Source of the DNA: Onishia taeanensis
GTDB lineage: Bacteria > Pseudomonadota > Gammaproteobacteria > Pseudomonadales > Halomonadaceae
Assembly: GCF_003268885.1 (NCBI RefSeq)
Contig: NZ_QLSX01000001.1
Location: 526,659 to 590,658, forward strand
Direction of reading: 5' to 3'
Length of the DNA: 64,000 nucleotides
Notes under the pieces: model-generated
The model's input: only the letters and a program-made list of their open reading frames with translations
What the model was told of the DNA's origin: nothing
Databases searched by the model: none
Shown: piece after piece, positions 25,588 to 34,463 of the stretch
Layout of the letters: each line of letters opens with the position of its first letter
How positions within the stretch are numbered: position 1 is the stretch's first letter
Program-made: the position numbers and the translations under genes

Positions 25588-27633
25588 ATGAAAGCACAGC
25601 CGTCTGCCTCGCCCATCGACCGTTTCCACCGCCCGGACGACCCCGACTGGCACTGGCTGGAAAACCGCGACGATGCTTCCGTTAACGACTTCCTCGAAGC
25701 CGCCAACGCCGAAAGCAGCGCCTGGTTCGCGCCACTGGAGTCGGAGGTCGAAGCGCTCTACCAGGGCCACCTGGCCCGCCGCGAACTGGCCGTCACCGGC
25801 CTGCCGGCGCCGTTGGATCATTATACCTACTGGAGCGAGACCGCCGCCGATGCCGACTACCCTCGCTGGTGGCGCCACCCGCTCGACGCGCCGTCCAAGC
25901 GGGAATGCTTCCTCGATTTTGAGGCGCGCGCCACCTCACTCGACTTCCTCGAAGTCGGCGACATGGCCCTGTCGCCCAACGAAGCCTGGCTGGCCTGGAC
26001 CGAAGACACCAGCGGCGACGAGATGTTCACGCTCTATCTCAAGTCACTGCCCGACGGCGAACCTCAGCTATTGCTTGAAGGCATAGGTCCCGAACTGTGC
26101 TGGGCTGAGGATGATCGCACGCTGCTGTTTACCCGCTATGACGACATTCAGCGCCCGGAGAGCATCTGGCGGCTGGACACGGCGGCGCCTGAGCAGGAAG
26201 CACAGCTGATCCTGCGCGAAGACGATCCTGAGTTCTGGCTGGGCATTGGCAAGACGCGTTCGCGCAACTGGCTGGTGCTGGAGAGTGCTTCCAAGGACAC
26301 CAGCGAATGCTACCTGCTGCCGGCCCAGCTGCCGGATAGCACGCCACAGTGTTTCCGAGCGCGGGAAGCCGGCGTCGAATACGCGATCGAGCATCGCCCC
26401 GGTCATTTTTACGTCCTCAACAACCGCGAGGCACCGCATTTCCGACTGGATGTGTGCCCGGAAAACGACCGCGACACCTGGCAGCCGCTGATTGCCCATC
26501 GCGATGATCAGACCCTCGAGGGCATCGACGCCTTTGGCTGGGGGCTGGTGATCACTGAACGCGATCATGACAAGGCTCAGGTGTATCTGCGGGTGCTCGA
26601 GCTGGATACCCAACACAGTATCCAGCGCGACGAGCGCCTGCCGCTGCCCGAAGAACCCTGCAGCCTGGCTCTGGGGGACACCCCGCACTTCAACGAGCGC
26701 CGGCTACTGCTGCGCGAAGAATCCTTCACCCTGCCGATTCGCTGGCTCAGCCACGACCTGGACACCGGGGAGCGCAAGTTGCTCAAGGAGCAGCCGGTGC
26801 ATGGCAGCCTGCGCCCGTCGCAGTTGATGTGTCGGCGAGTGTGGGCCGAGGCCCACGATGGCGAACGGGTCCCGGTGTCCATCGTTGCCCGCGCTGATCG
26901 TCTCGGTCAGGCTCCGATGCCGACCCTGCTCTACGGTTACGGCGCCTACGGAGAAGTGCTCGACCCATGGTTCTCGGTCGCCCGGCTTGAACTGTTGGAA
27001 CGGGGCATCGCCTTCGCCGTCGCTCATGTGCGTGGCGGCGGCGACCGAGGCGAACCCTGGTACCTGGCCGGAAAGCTCGAACACAAGGAAAACAGCTTCC
27101 GAGACTTCCTGGCCGCCCGTGACAGGCTGGTCGAGATGGGGCTGAGCGAGGCGGATAGGGTTGTGGCCTATGGAGCCAGTGCCGGCGGGCTGCTGGTAGG
27201 GGCAAGCCTCAACCTTGACCCGGAAGCCTTCTGCGCTGCGGTGCTCGATGTTCCCTTCGTGGATGTGCTGCGCACCATGGAAAACCCGGACCTACCCTTG
27301 ACCATCGCCGAGTACACGGAATGGGGCAATCCGGGAGACCCGGCGGTACGTCAGCGCCTCAAAGACTATTCACCGCTGGACAACCTCCAGGCACAGCCCT
27401 ACCCAAGTGTCTTCCTGCAAGGCAGCTGGCATGATGCCCGGGTGCCCTACTGGGAGCCCGCCAAGCTCTACGCCCGACTGCGGGAACTGGATAGCGCCCG
27501 TGGCCCCATCATCTTGCGCACCGACATGGGAGCAGGCCATGGCGGTGCTTCCGGCCGCTTCAAGGCCTGGCGCGACAACGCCCGCCAGGATGCCTATGTT
27601 CTCTGGGCCCTAGGGCTGGCCGAGCAGGCCTGA
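25588..27633 (+). CDS. ptrB: Oligopeptidase B (S9A family serine peptidase)
   Basis: A 681-residue cytosolic peptidase that cleaves small peptides after basic residues. The N-terminal beta-propeller (to about 400) is followed by an alpha/beta-hydrolase domain. The catalytic triad is S531 (GASAGG), D616 (SWHDARV) and H651 (GAGHGGASG), almost the same positions as in the E. coli enzyme. The YWEPAKLYARLR motif is typical of oligopeptidase B. The ATG at 25588 lacks a clear Shine-Dalgarno sequence; the frame extends to 25489 but into the divergent promoter. A 13-bp stem terminator follows. Confidence 0.93.
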   Translation: MKAQPSASPIDRFHRPDDPDWHWLENRDDASVNDFLEAANAESSAWFAPLESEVEALYQGHLARRELAVTGLPAPLDHYTYWSETAADADYPRWWRHPLDAPSKRECFLDFEARATSLDFLEVGDMALSPNEAWLAWTEDTSGDEMFTLYLKSLPDGEPQLLLEGIGPELCWAEDDRTLLFTRYDDIQRPESIWRLDTAAPEQEAQLILREDDPEFWLGIGKTRSRNWLVLESASKDTSECYLLPAQLPDSTPQCFRAREAGVEYAIEHRPGHFYVLNNREAPHFRLDVCPENDRDTWQPLIAHRDDQTLEGIDAFGWGLVITERDHDKAQVYLRVLELDTQHSIQRDERLPLPEEPCSLALGDTPHFNERRLLLREESFTLPIRWLSHDLDTGERKLLKEQPVHGSLRPSQLMCRRVWAEAHDGERVPVSIVARADRLGQAPMPTLLYGYGAYGEVLDPWFSVARLELLERGIAFAVAHVRGGGDRGEPWYLAGKLEHKENSFRDFLAARDRLVEMGLSEADRVVAYGASAGGLLVGASLNLDPEAFCAAVLDVPFVDVLRTMENPDLPLTIAEYTEWGNPGDPAVRQRLKDYSPLDNLQAQPYPSVFLQGSWHDARVPYWEPAKLYARLRELDSARGPIILRTDMGAGHGGASGRFKAWRDNARQDAYVLWALGLAEQA

Positions 27634-27654
27634 CGCCTGCTTCCGCTCATGACA

Positions 27655-27693
27655 AGGCCTCGTCCGGCTTTCACCGGACGAGGCCTCTTTTTT
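27655..27693 (+). terminator. Intrinsic terminator of oligopeptidase B
   Basis: A perfect 13-bp stem AGGCCTCGTCCGG / CCGGACGAGGCCT with a 6-nt loop, followed by C and a run of six or seven T. Confidence 0.95.
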
Positions 27694-27746
27694 GACACTG
27701 GTCGCTTTACGCTAACGGAACAGTCGGCGAAAACGGCCTAGCGCGA

Positions 27747-28490
27747 TCAACCACCCGCGCCGGAACCCGTGCCGCCGGCACCGCCGCCGCTACCTCCGCT
27801 ACCGCCATTACCACCGGCACCGCTACCGCCAGCACCGCTGCCGGCACCACCATCAGCGCCACCGCCGGAACCACCACCAGCGCCACCGCCGGAACCACCA
27901 CCAGCGCCGCCGCCGGAACCACCACCAGCGCCACCGCCGGAACCACCACCAGCGCCACCGCCGGAACCACCACCAGCGCCACCGCCGGAACCACCACCAG
28001 CGCCGCCGCCGGAACCACCACCAGCGCCGCCGCCGGAACCACCACCAGCGCCACCGTCAGAACCACCACCAGCGCCACCGTCAGAACCACCACCAGCGCC
28101 GCCGTCAGAACCACCACCAGCACCACCATCACCACCGTTACCAGGGTCGGTAGGATCAGTGGGATCGGTTGGACCAGTCGGGTCGGTCGGATCGGTTGGT
28201 TCAGGCGCGCCCGGAGGAGGCGTAATCGCCGCTACCTGGAAGAAAAAGCCATCACAACCTTCCTCGACTCCACCGCCACAGCCACCACCGCCGCCTGCCG
28301 CCGGAGCTTCGAGGTCGTCGATTAATGCATCCAGCTCCGCATCCGTCAGCGTGTTATTGCCAATACCTTGCATCTGATCCGGTGGTAACGGACTAGCGAA
28401 GTTATTTTCCGGTGACGATTGCGCCAAGGCGCCTGTCGATGACAAACAACCGATTGCCACCGCCAGGGCCGTCAACTTGAACATGTTCAT
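27747..28490 (-). CDS. Secreted glycine-rich repeat protein of unknown function
   Basis: A 247-residue protein with a clear signal peptide (cleavage near GALA-QS, residue 24). A short N-terminal domain contains LPPDQMQGIGNNTLTDAELDALIDDL and two cysteines (in GCGGG and EGCDG). A PTDPTDPT linker follows, then about a dozen copies of an eight-residue unit GGGAGGGS or DGGAGGGS and a Gly/Ser tail. The coding DNA is a 24-bp minisatellite. The first four units carry Asp and the later ones Gly. It ends right after GAGG with no sorting signal or membrane anchor. The start after AAGGGGG is at 28490. I do not recognise a family. Confidence 0.75.
   Translation of the reverse strand: MNMFKLTALAVAIGCLSSTGALAQSSPENNFASPLPPDQMQGIGNNTLTDAELDALIDDLEAPAAGGGGGCGGGVEEGCDGFFFQVAAITPPPGAPEPTDPTDPTGPTDPTDPTDPGNGGDGGAGGGSDGGAGGGSDGGAGGGSDGGAGGGSGGGAGGGSGGGAGGGSGGGAGGGSGGGAGGGSGGGAGGGSGGGAGGGSGGGAGGGSGGGADGGAGSGAGGSGAGGNGGSGGSGGGAGGTGSGAGG
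27857..28122. repeat. 24-bp coding minisatellite, about 11-12 units
   Basis: The plus strand repeats CCACCAGCGCCACCGCCGGA-type 24-bp units encoding GGAGGGSG on the minus strand. Units differ mainly by CCA/CCG synonymous changes and by GCC-GGA versus GTC-AGA, which swaps Gly for Asp. Confidence 0.9.
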
Positions 28491-28689
28491 TGCCTGCCCC
28501 CTTGCTGCTGCCCCTTGCCTGACGCATCGCCTGTCGGCCTGCGCAAAACATTTTGTTACACACCTCCATAGCATGGTTACCTGCCACCTCCTTCACCATC
28601 GGAAAAGGGAATGGTTCTTCAGCATCAGGTTCTGCAATGAAAACGTTCAGGTCAGCGCTAGGATGGTCATGCTCGGGGGTAGGGAACGA

Positions 28690-29139
28690 CTAACCGTCGA
28701 TAGGCAGGATCGCGATGATGTGGTCTTCAAGTGCTTCTTCAGGCACGTCTTTCTGCGACACGGCGAAGCTGGCCACGCTGATACCCTTGCGATGAACTCG
28801 GGCGGGATCACCGGAAATCAGCGGGTGCCAGCCGGCCAGTTTACGACCTTCATGAAGGCGCCGGTAGGCACAGGAGTGCGGCAGCCAGCGAAAATCGTCG
28901 ACCCGTGCCGCTGTCAACTGGGTACAGTCAGGCACGCGGGCAAAGCGGTTCTCGTAATCGCCGCAGCGGCAGGACGCAATATCGAGCAGTTCGCAGGCCA
29001 CATTGAGAACGGCCACATCGCCACTGTCTTCATCTTCGATCTTGAGCAGACAGCACTGCCCGCAGCCGTCGCACAGCGCCTCCCATTCTTCGTCGCTCAG
29101 CTCTTCAAGGGGGTAGCGCTCCCAGAAACGCTCTCGCAT
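28690..29139 (-). CDS. ycgN: YcgN-like cysteine-rich protein (UPF0260)
   Basis: A 149-residue cytosolic protein of the YkgJ/YcgN group. Cysteines cluster in CDGCGQCC, then CRCGDY, PDC and SCAY, a pattern expected to bind zinc or an iron-sulfur cluster. The function is unknown. The start at 29139 follows AAGGAG. It lies downstream of ycgL and rnd in the arrangement common to gammaproteobacteria. Confidence 0.9.
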   Translation of the reverse strand: MRERFWERYPLEELSDEEWEALCDGCGQCCLLKIEDEDSGDVAVLNVACELLDIASCRCGDYENRFARVPDCTQLTAARVDDFRWLPHSCAYRRLHEGRKLAGWHPLISGDPARVHRKGISVASFAVSQKDVPEEALEDHIIAILPIDG

Positions 29140-29191
29140 GGGGACTCCTTGGTGCGCAACGAGGCGCAAATGAGGACGAAACGACGAATCG

Positions 29192-29497
29192 TCAATAGCT
29201 CGGCCGCGTCGGGGTGCGATAGAGGTCTAGCAGATACGCCTCCTTGGCCGGCGGCATCTGCAGATAGAACCCCTTTTCATCGATGGCAGCCATCACGTCC
29301 GCGGCCTTGGCACGAGACAGGCGTTTGTCGGCCGTGAGGATCATGGTCAGCACCGGCTCTGGCTTGCCAAAGTGCTCAAGCAGAGCGTCAGGCAAGTCCT
29401 GCATGCCGTTGCGCTTGTCGACGTAGAGATACATCTCGTCCTGACGTGAGCTTTTAAAAATCTCACACAGCAGCTTGCGATCGGTTGCATCACTCAT
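29192..29497 (-). CDS. ycgL: YcgL domain protein
   Basis: A 101-residue protein matching the YcgL family, which has a small alpha/beta fold and no established function. Family landmarks are LCEIFKSSRQDEMYLYV and FGKPEPVLTMIL. It starts inside the end of rnd (8-bp overlap, 29490-29497), so the two are translationally coupled, and it precedes ycgN by 52 bp. Confidence 0.92.
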   Translation of the reverse strand: MSDATDRKLLCEIFKSSRQDEMYLYVDKRNGMQDLPDALLEHFGKPEPVLTMILTADKRLSRAKAADVMAAIDEKGFYLQMPPAKEAYLLDLYRTPTRPSY

Positions 29498-30653
29498 GGG
29501 CGTTTACCTGATTGAGCGCGGCGGCCAGGTCATCAGACAGGCACTGGCCACGCCAGCCGTTGGGCAGAACCAAGGGGCGGTCGAGCAGATTGGCCGCCAC
29601 CAGCGACTCGAGGTCACGACGCCGCATTAGCACCTCAGGTGCGATCCCCAAACGCTCGGCCTGACCGGTCACCACTTGCTTGAGGGCCTTGAAGCGCTTC
29701 TTGAAGGGGCCCGTGAGCGGCGACGGCAGGGCCTCGGCAAGCTCGGCTTCATCGCAATGGCGCGCCTCGCGCACCAGCGCCAGCAGGGTATCGCCCTCGC
29801 GCTTGATCACGCCGGGTTTCAGGCCTTCGACCTGGGCCAGGCCATGCCGATCCTTGGGCATGCGCTCGGCCACCGCGTAAAGCAGCTTGTCGCTGACCAG
29901 CCAGCCACGAGGCAGGTTGCGTGCCCGGGCTTCGCCTTCTCGCCAGGTCGTCAGGCGCCGATAGGCCTCGATTTGTGGTCGCTCGAGGCGCCACAGCTGG
30001 CGATGGCGCAGGTACCACTGACTGTCGGCATCAAGGCTGCGCCCGGCTTGACCAACGATGGCGGCACAATCGGCCTCGAGCCAGTCGAGGCGCCCCAGGG
30101 CCTCGAGGGCCGCCCTCTGCGCCTGCCAGACCTCAAGAAGATAGATCACATCAAGAGCCGCATAGCGGCACTGAGAATCGGACAGCGGGCGCTCCAGCCA
30201 GTCGGAACGGGTTTCGTCCTTGGGCAGGATATGCCCGGTCCAGTGCTCCACCAGCCGCTGGTAGCCCATCGCCGGGTCTTCGCTAAGCAGCGACTGCGCC
30301 ACCTGCGTATCGACCAGCGGCCAGATGCTGACACCGGCCCAGCCGCCCAGCACCTCGAGATCCTCACTGCTGGCATGCAACAGCTTGAGCGGCCCCTCGG
30401 ACAACAGGGCTTTAAGGGCGGGAGTGGCGGCGACAGCCTGGGGATCGACCAGGTAGGCCGTTTCGCCGGCGCACAGCTGAACCAGGGCAGGCACAGGGAA
30501 AAAGGTCGACTCACGAAAGAACTCGGTATCCAGCGCCAGCGTGTCGGCGCTGGCGAGTGCCTCGCAGGCCTCATCGAGGGCCTTGGGCGTATCGATCCAA
30601 CGGATATCGAGATCGCGATTTTCGGGTGCCAGAGATTCGGGTGCCAGGGACAT
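29490..30653 (-). CDS. rnd: Ribonuclease D
   Basis: A 387-residue 3'-5' exoribonuclease that trims tRNA and other small RNA precursors. DEDD exonuclease motifs are visible: LDTEFFRES (ExoI), HASSEDLEVL (ExoII) and CRYAALDVIYLLEV (ExoIII). Two HRDC domains occupy the C-terminal half. The start at 30653 gives MSLAPESLAPEN, where SLAPE is duplicated by a 15-bp tandem repeat. The longer frame from 30713 runs toward recR without support. It is followed by ycgL. Confidence 0.93.
   Translation of the reverse strand: MSLAPESLAPENRDLDIRWIDTPKALDEACEALASADTLALDTEFFRESTFFPVPALVQLCAGETAYLVDPQAVAATPALKALLSEGPLKLLHASSEDLEVLGGWAGVSIWPLVDTQVAQSLLSEDPAMGYQRLVEHWTGHILPKDETRSDWLERPLSDSQCRYAALDVIYLLEVWQAQRAALEALGRLDWLEADCAAIVGQAGRSLDADSQWYLRHRQLWRLERPQIEAYRRLTTWREGEARARNLPRGWLVSDKLLYAVAERMPKDRHGLAQVEGLKPGVIKREGDTLLALVREARHCDEAELAEALPSPLTGPFKKRFKALKQVVTGQAERLGIAPEVLMRRRDLESLVAANLLDRPLVLPNGWRGQCLSDDLAAALNQVNAHE
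30621..30650. repeat. 2 x 15 bp tandem duplication at the rnd start
   Basis: TTCGGGTGCCAGAGA (30621-30635) and TTCGGGTGCCAGGGA (30636-30650) differ at one base. They encode the repeated SLAPE at the RNase D N-terminus. Confidence 0.9.
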
Positions 30654-30684
30654 AGCGTTTCCAATTAGTACTGCAGACGTCGAC

Positions 30685-31290
30685 TCACTCACCGGTAAAA
30701 GGCAGGCGACCATTGAAGGCGCGGCTCAGGGTGCCGCCGTCGACATATTCCAGCTCGCCGCCCATGGGAACCCCATAGGCCAGGCGCGACAGACGAATCT
30801 GGCGGCCGGTGAGCTGAGTGGCGATGTAATGTGCCGTGGCTTCGCCTTCCACGGTGGGGTTGGTAGCCAGAATCACTTCGTCGACGCCATCTTCAGCGAG
30901 GCGCACTTCGAGTTGATCGAGGCCGATGTCGTCCGGGCCAATGCCATCGAGAGGCGAAAGGTGGCCGTGCAGCACGAAATACTGGCCGCGATAGCCACCG
31001 GCCTCCTCGATGGCCAGCATGTCCGCCGGCGACTCCACCACGCATAGCAGCCGCTCATCGCGGCGCGTGCTGCGGCAAAGCCCGCATATCTCCTCTTCGG
31101 TCAGAGTGCGGCAGCGCTGGCAGTAGCCGACCTCGGCCAACGCCTCAGCCAGCACGCTCGCCAGGCGCTCTCCGCCTTCCCGTTCGCGTTCGAGCAGATG
31201 CAGCGCCATTCGCTGGGCGGTCTTGGGCCCGACCCCCGGCAGCACGCGTAGCGATTCCAGCAATCGGTCGACGAGGGGCGAGAAACTCAT
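30685..31290 (-). CDS. recR: Recombination protein RecR
   Basis: A 201-residue protein that with RecF and RecO loads RecA at gaps. Order: helix-hairpin-helix ([20 protein letters not shown]), a C4 zinc finger (C57, C60, C69, C72), a Toprim domain (about 80-175) and a C-terminal Walker B-like region. The start codon shares one base with the ybaB stop, the usual dnaX-ybaB-recR coupling. Confidence 0.97.
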   Translation of the reverse strand: MSFSPLVDRLLESLRVLPGVGPKTAQRMALHLLEREREGGERLASVLAEALAEVGYCQRCRTLTEEEICGLCRSTRRDERLLCVVESPADMLAIEEAGGYRGQYFVLHGHLSPLDGIGPDDIGLDQLEVRLAEDGVDEVILATNPTVEGEATAHYIATQLTGRQIRLSRLAYGVPMGGELEYVDGGTLSRAFNGRLPFTGE

Positions 31291-31616
31291 CAGAACGGCA
31301 TCTTGAAGCCAGGCGGCAGGTCCAGGCCAGCGGTGGCCTCTTCCATCTGAGCCTTGGAAGCCGCCTCGACCTTGCGGACCGCATCATTGACCGCGGCAGC
31401 CAGCAGATCCTCGAGGAGTTCCTTGTCCTCTTCCATGATGCTCGGGTCGATCTCGACCTTGCTGACATCATGGCGGCCGTTCATGGTGACCTTGATCATG
31501 CCAGCGCCGGCTTCGCCCAGAACCTCGGCCTTGGCGGCCTCCTCCTGGACACGCTGCATTTTCTCCTGCATTTCCTGAGCCTGCTTCATCAGGTTGCCCA
31601 TGCCACCTTTCATCAT
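31290..31616 (-). CDS. ybaB: YbaB/EbfC nucleoid-associated protein
   Basis: A 108-residue DNA-binding dimer. The N-terminus [20 protein letters not shown] and the central helix-strand region [23 protein letters not shown] stretch are typical. GAGGAA precedes the two ATGs. It lies 42 bp after dnaX and abuts recR. Confidence 0.96.
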   Translation of the reverse strand: MMKGGMGNLMKQAQEMQEKMQRVQEEAAKAEVLGEAGAGMIKVTMNGRHDVSKVEIDPSIMEEDKELLEDLLAAAVNDAVRKVEAASKAQMEEATAGLDLPPGFKMPF

Positions 31617-31658
31617 GGTGAGATTCCTCTTGAGTCGTTGAGTCGTGAACCAGCGGCG

Positions 31659-33929
31659 TCAGGCCGAATCGTGGTTCTGGTGCGGTTCGACGCTGTCTTC
31701 CACCAGGCGGGCACCAAAGGCCGACTGGAGTTTCTGAATATGCGGGTCAGCCCTGAGGGCTTCAACCGCCACCGCATGACGTTCAGCGTTGATGCGTTCG
31801 GACTGGCCTCGGGGCGTTTCCACAGCCTCAGGAATCTCGCCCACCTCGATGCTCACCGCCCGCTTCACGCCAACACCCGCAAGCGCCTTTTGGATGCGCG
31901 TGACGTGAACCTCGGCATTCATGGCCGCCTGGGACGGCGCAAGGCGCAACACCAGAGCCCGGCCATCGTCACGTTCGACCACGCAATGGGCCGCCAGGTT
32001 GCGTGTCAGGCCACCAAGCCCCAGCTGTTCGAAGAGACCAAGCCAGGCGGCCTGGTCAAGAATAGCGTCTGTATCAGCCGCCGCCTGCGCATTCGCCGGG
32101 GCCGGCGGCGTTTCGGCTTCGATGGAAGGCACAGCGTCCGACGGTGCTTCAGCCGCCGCTGCGGGTGCGGTATCGGGCGCCATGGAGGGTGCAGTGGCTG
32201 CGGGCGCGGTATCGGGCGCCATTGAGGACGCGGTGTCGGGCGCCATTGAGGGCGCATCCGATGCCGGCTCGGGAACATGAGATGGCTGAGCGCTGGCCTC
32301 CAGAGGCGCAGGGGCTGCGTCCATGTCGCTTTGCTCGAAGCCGTTGTCGGAGCGGTTTCCAGGACTATCCTCAGGCATACGCTCAGGGTCATGCCCAGAA
32401 CCATGCTCAGGGTCATGCCCAGAACCATGCTCAGGGTCATGCCCAGAACCATGCCCAGAGCTATCCTCGCCCCCCTCCATAGCTGACTCAGCAGGCGTCT
32501 CCGGCGTGCTCGTCATGTCATCCGGCAGTGCCTCCCAGGGGGGCGGCTGCTCACTGGCGGGCCGCGGATCCGCCTGCGCCGTGGGCTCGGCCGATTCAGG
32601 CGCAGGCTGAGAAGCCGGCGTTGGCGTGGGCGATGACGGCTCGCGCTGATCATCACCAGGCGCAGAAGCCGCTCCCTGGGCGGGCGTCTGGGGAGGTACC
32701 TGCGGGGCCGGCTGAGCGGCTTGTTTGGGGGCTTTTTCGGATGCTTGCCCAGCGGGCTTGCCTGACGACTGCTCCGGCACGGCGTCGCCGGTCATCGGCA
32801 GCGGCGTCTGGGCCGGTTTGGGCACGCCTTGAGGGCGGAAGGCCAGCATCCGCAGCAGGGTCATCTCCAACGCCGTACGCGGCTCTGGCGCCTGATCCAT
32901 ATCACCGCGGCCCTGCAAGCCGATCTGGTAATAAAGCTGCACGTCTTCGGCGGTGAAGCGCGAGGCCAGCGTCAGCAGAACCTCACGGTCGCCGTGACCA
33001 TTATCCAGGGCGCCAGGCACCATCTGCGCCACCGCCAGCCGATGCAGCACCCCAAGCAGGTCATCGAGCACGCCGGCAAAGTCCGGCCCCTGCTCAGCCA
33101 GCGCAGCCACTTCACCAAGCACCCGCGCCGCATCCACCTCGGCCAACGCCTCAAGCAGCGTCAGCACATGGCGCTGATCGAGGGTGCCCAGCATGGCAGC
33201 GACATCGACCTGGTGTACCTTGCCCTGGCCGAAGGCGATCGCCTGGTCGGTCAGGCTCATGGCATCGCGCATCGAGCCATCGGCCGCCTTGCCAAGCAAC
33301 CACAGGGCGCTTTCGTCGAAAGGCACATTCTCGACCTCGAGCACTCGGCTCAAGTGCTCGACGATGCGCTCCGGCGGCATATTCTTGAGAGTGAACTGCA
33401 AACAGCGCGACAGCACCGTCACCGGCAGCTTTTGCGGATCGGTGGTGGCGAGCAGGAACTTCACATGCGGCGGCGGCTCTTCAAGGGTCTTGAGCAGCGC
33501 ATTGAAGCTGTGGGTCGAGAGCATGTGCACCTCATCGATGAGGTACACCTTGTAGCGGCCCTGAGTCGGCGCATATTGAACGTTATCGAGCAATTCGCGG
33601 GTATCTTCGACCTTGGTCCGCGAGGCGGCATCGACCTCGATCAGGTCCACGAAACGCCCATCGTCGATAGCTCGGCAGTTCTCGCACTGCCCACAAGGGG
33701 TCGAGGTGACGCCGCTATCATCTTCGCCATTGGCGGTGCAGTTCAGGCACTTGGCCAGAATGCGTGCCAGCGTGGTCTTGCCGACGCCGCGCGTACCCGT
33801 GAACAGATAGGCATGGTGCAAGCGCCCCTGATCTAGGGCGTTGACCAGCGCGCGCTGCACATGCTCCTGCCCCACCAGCTCATGGAAGGTGCGGGGGCGC
33901 CATTTGCGGGCCAATACCTGATAGCTCAT
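31659..33929 (-). CDS. dnaX: DNA polymerase III subunit tau/gamma
   Basis: A 756-residue clamp-loader subunit. The AAA+ core shows Walker A GTRGVGKTT (residues 45-53), a zinc module with C64, C79, C82 and C85, Walker B LIDEVHML, and sensor 1 with the SRC motif. Domain III runs to about residue 370. A long proline/alanine-rich linker follows, then the alpha- and DnaB-binding tau C-terminus (FEQLGLGGLTRNLAAHC). The linker is unusually repetitive: a perfect 24-bp triplication encodes SGHDPEHG units and a second set encodes SMAPDTA. I see no A-AAA-AAG type slippery site, so a separate gamma form is not evident. Confidence 0.96.
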   Translation of the reverse strand: MSYQVLARKWRPRTFHELVGQEHVQRALVNALDQGRLHHAYLFTGTRGVGKTTLARILAKCLNCTANGEDDSGVTSTPCGQCENCRAIDDGRFVDLIEVDAASRTKVEDTRELLDNVQYAPTQGRYKVYLIDEVHMLSTHSFNALLKTLEEPPPHVKFLLATTDPQKLPVTVLSRCLQFTLKNMPPERIVEHLSRVLEVENVPFDESALWLLGKAADGSMRDAMSLTDQAIAFGQGKVHQVDVAAMLGTLDQRHVLTLLEALAEVDAARVLGEVAALAEQGPDFAGVLDDLLGVLHRLAVAQMVPGALDNGHGDREVLLTLASRFTAEDVQLYYQIGLQGRGDMDQAPEPRTALEMTLLRMLAFRPQGVPKPAQTPLPMTGDAVPEQSSGKPAGQASEKAPKQAAQPAPQVPPQTPAQGAASAPGDDQREPSSPTPTPASQPAPESAEPTAQADPRPASEQPPPWEALPDDMTSTPETPAESAMEGGEDSSGHGSGHDPEHGSGHDPEHGSGHDPERMPEDSPGNRSDNGFEQSDMDAAPAPLEASAQPSHVPEPASDAPSMAPDTASSMAPDTAPAATAPSMAPDTAPAAAAEAPSDAVPSIEAETPPAPANAQAAADTDAILDQAAWLGLFEQLGLGGLTRNLAAHCVVERDDGRALVLRLAPSQAAMNAEVHVTRIQKALAGVGVKRAVSIEVGEIPEAVETPRGQSERINAERHAVAVEALRADPHIQKLQSAFGARLVEDSVEPHQNHDSA
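32382..32453. repeat. 3 x 24 bp perfect repeat in the dnaX linker
   Basis: Units at 32382-32405, 32406-32429 and 32430-32453 are identical and are followed by a partial copy. They encode GHDPEHGS repeats between domain III and the tau C-terminal domains. Confidence 0.92.
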
Positions 33930-34015
33930 GCAGCGCGAGATCCTTTCATCGAAACTTTTATGGACAATAGACGACGTCGTTCAACGCACGACGCAGGGCC
34001 AAGCACAGAGCCTGA

Positions 34016-34043
34016 ACCAAAGGGACTATACCAAAGGGGCTAT
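34016..34043. repeat. 2 x 14 bp tandem duplication in the dnaX leader
   Basis: ACCAAAGGGACTAT and ACCAAAGGGGCTAT (34016-34029, 34030-34043) differ at one base. They lie about 90 bp upstream of the dnaX start, between it and the 4.5S RNA gene. Confidence 0.85.
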
Positions 34044-34121
34044 TCTAGCTGCTGGAGCGCATGGCCGAAAGGCAAGGGGGGGGGGAACCACTAGGAGACA
34101 GAGATTTTGTCCCCTGAAATG

Positions 34122-34233
34122 GAGGCGGCCCCGACAGCCACATCCCGGCACACGCATCCATCACTACCGTTGCTCCCTTCCGGGCCTGGCGGGGTTTGCG
34201 ACTTAGCGTTGCGGGAGGACCGACGGGGCCACC
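34122..34233 (-). ncRNA. ffs: 4.5S signal recognition particle RNA
   Basis: The minus strand carries the SRP RNA hairpin. The 5' arm GGCCCCGTCGGTCCTCCCGC pairs with the 3' arm ending GTCGGGGCC. The conserved apical region CCGGAAGGGAGCA contains the GGAA tetraloop. The internal segment GCGTGTGCCGGGATGT-like stretch matches the bacterial small SRP RNA. The length of about 112 nt equals the E. coli RNA (114). It lies upstream of dnaX, as in many gammaproteobacteria. End positions are estimated from helix closure. Confidence 0.93.
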
Positions 34234-34463
34234 ATAACGACTCGATTGTTTGCCAAGCGATAACTACAAAGCTATCCAGATTCAAGGCTATCTGGTTGAT
34301 TCACCAGCGCATCGAGCGGGGCGCACTATAACAGTGGCTTAGAGGGTCCGCAAGGCCAGATGTTTGGCGCAAGGCTCAAGCCTGACGCCTTCTTTCTAGT
34401 CTAGGCTTATAGGTGTAGCTTGGTCGTTACCTACAAGACCTCACATCAATGGGAAGAGAACCA

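Noticed and set aside
27857..28122. Regular 24-bp repeats that could suggest a CRISPR array
   Set aside because: Units are contiguous with no spacers and stay in frame with a signal-peptide protein; this is a coding minisatellite.
32700..32790. A possible programmed frameshift in dnaX near GAAAAAGCC
   Set aside because: The in-frame codons GAA AAA GCC do not give an X-XXY-YYZ heptamer, and no stem-loop or -1 stop supports a gamma product.
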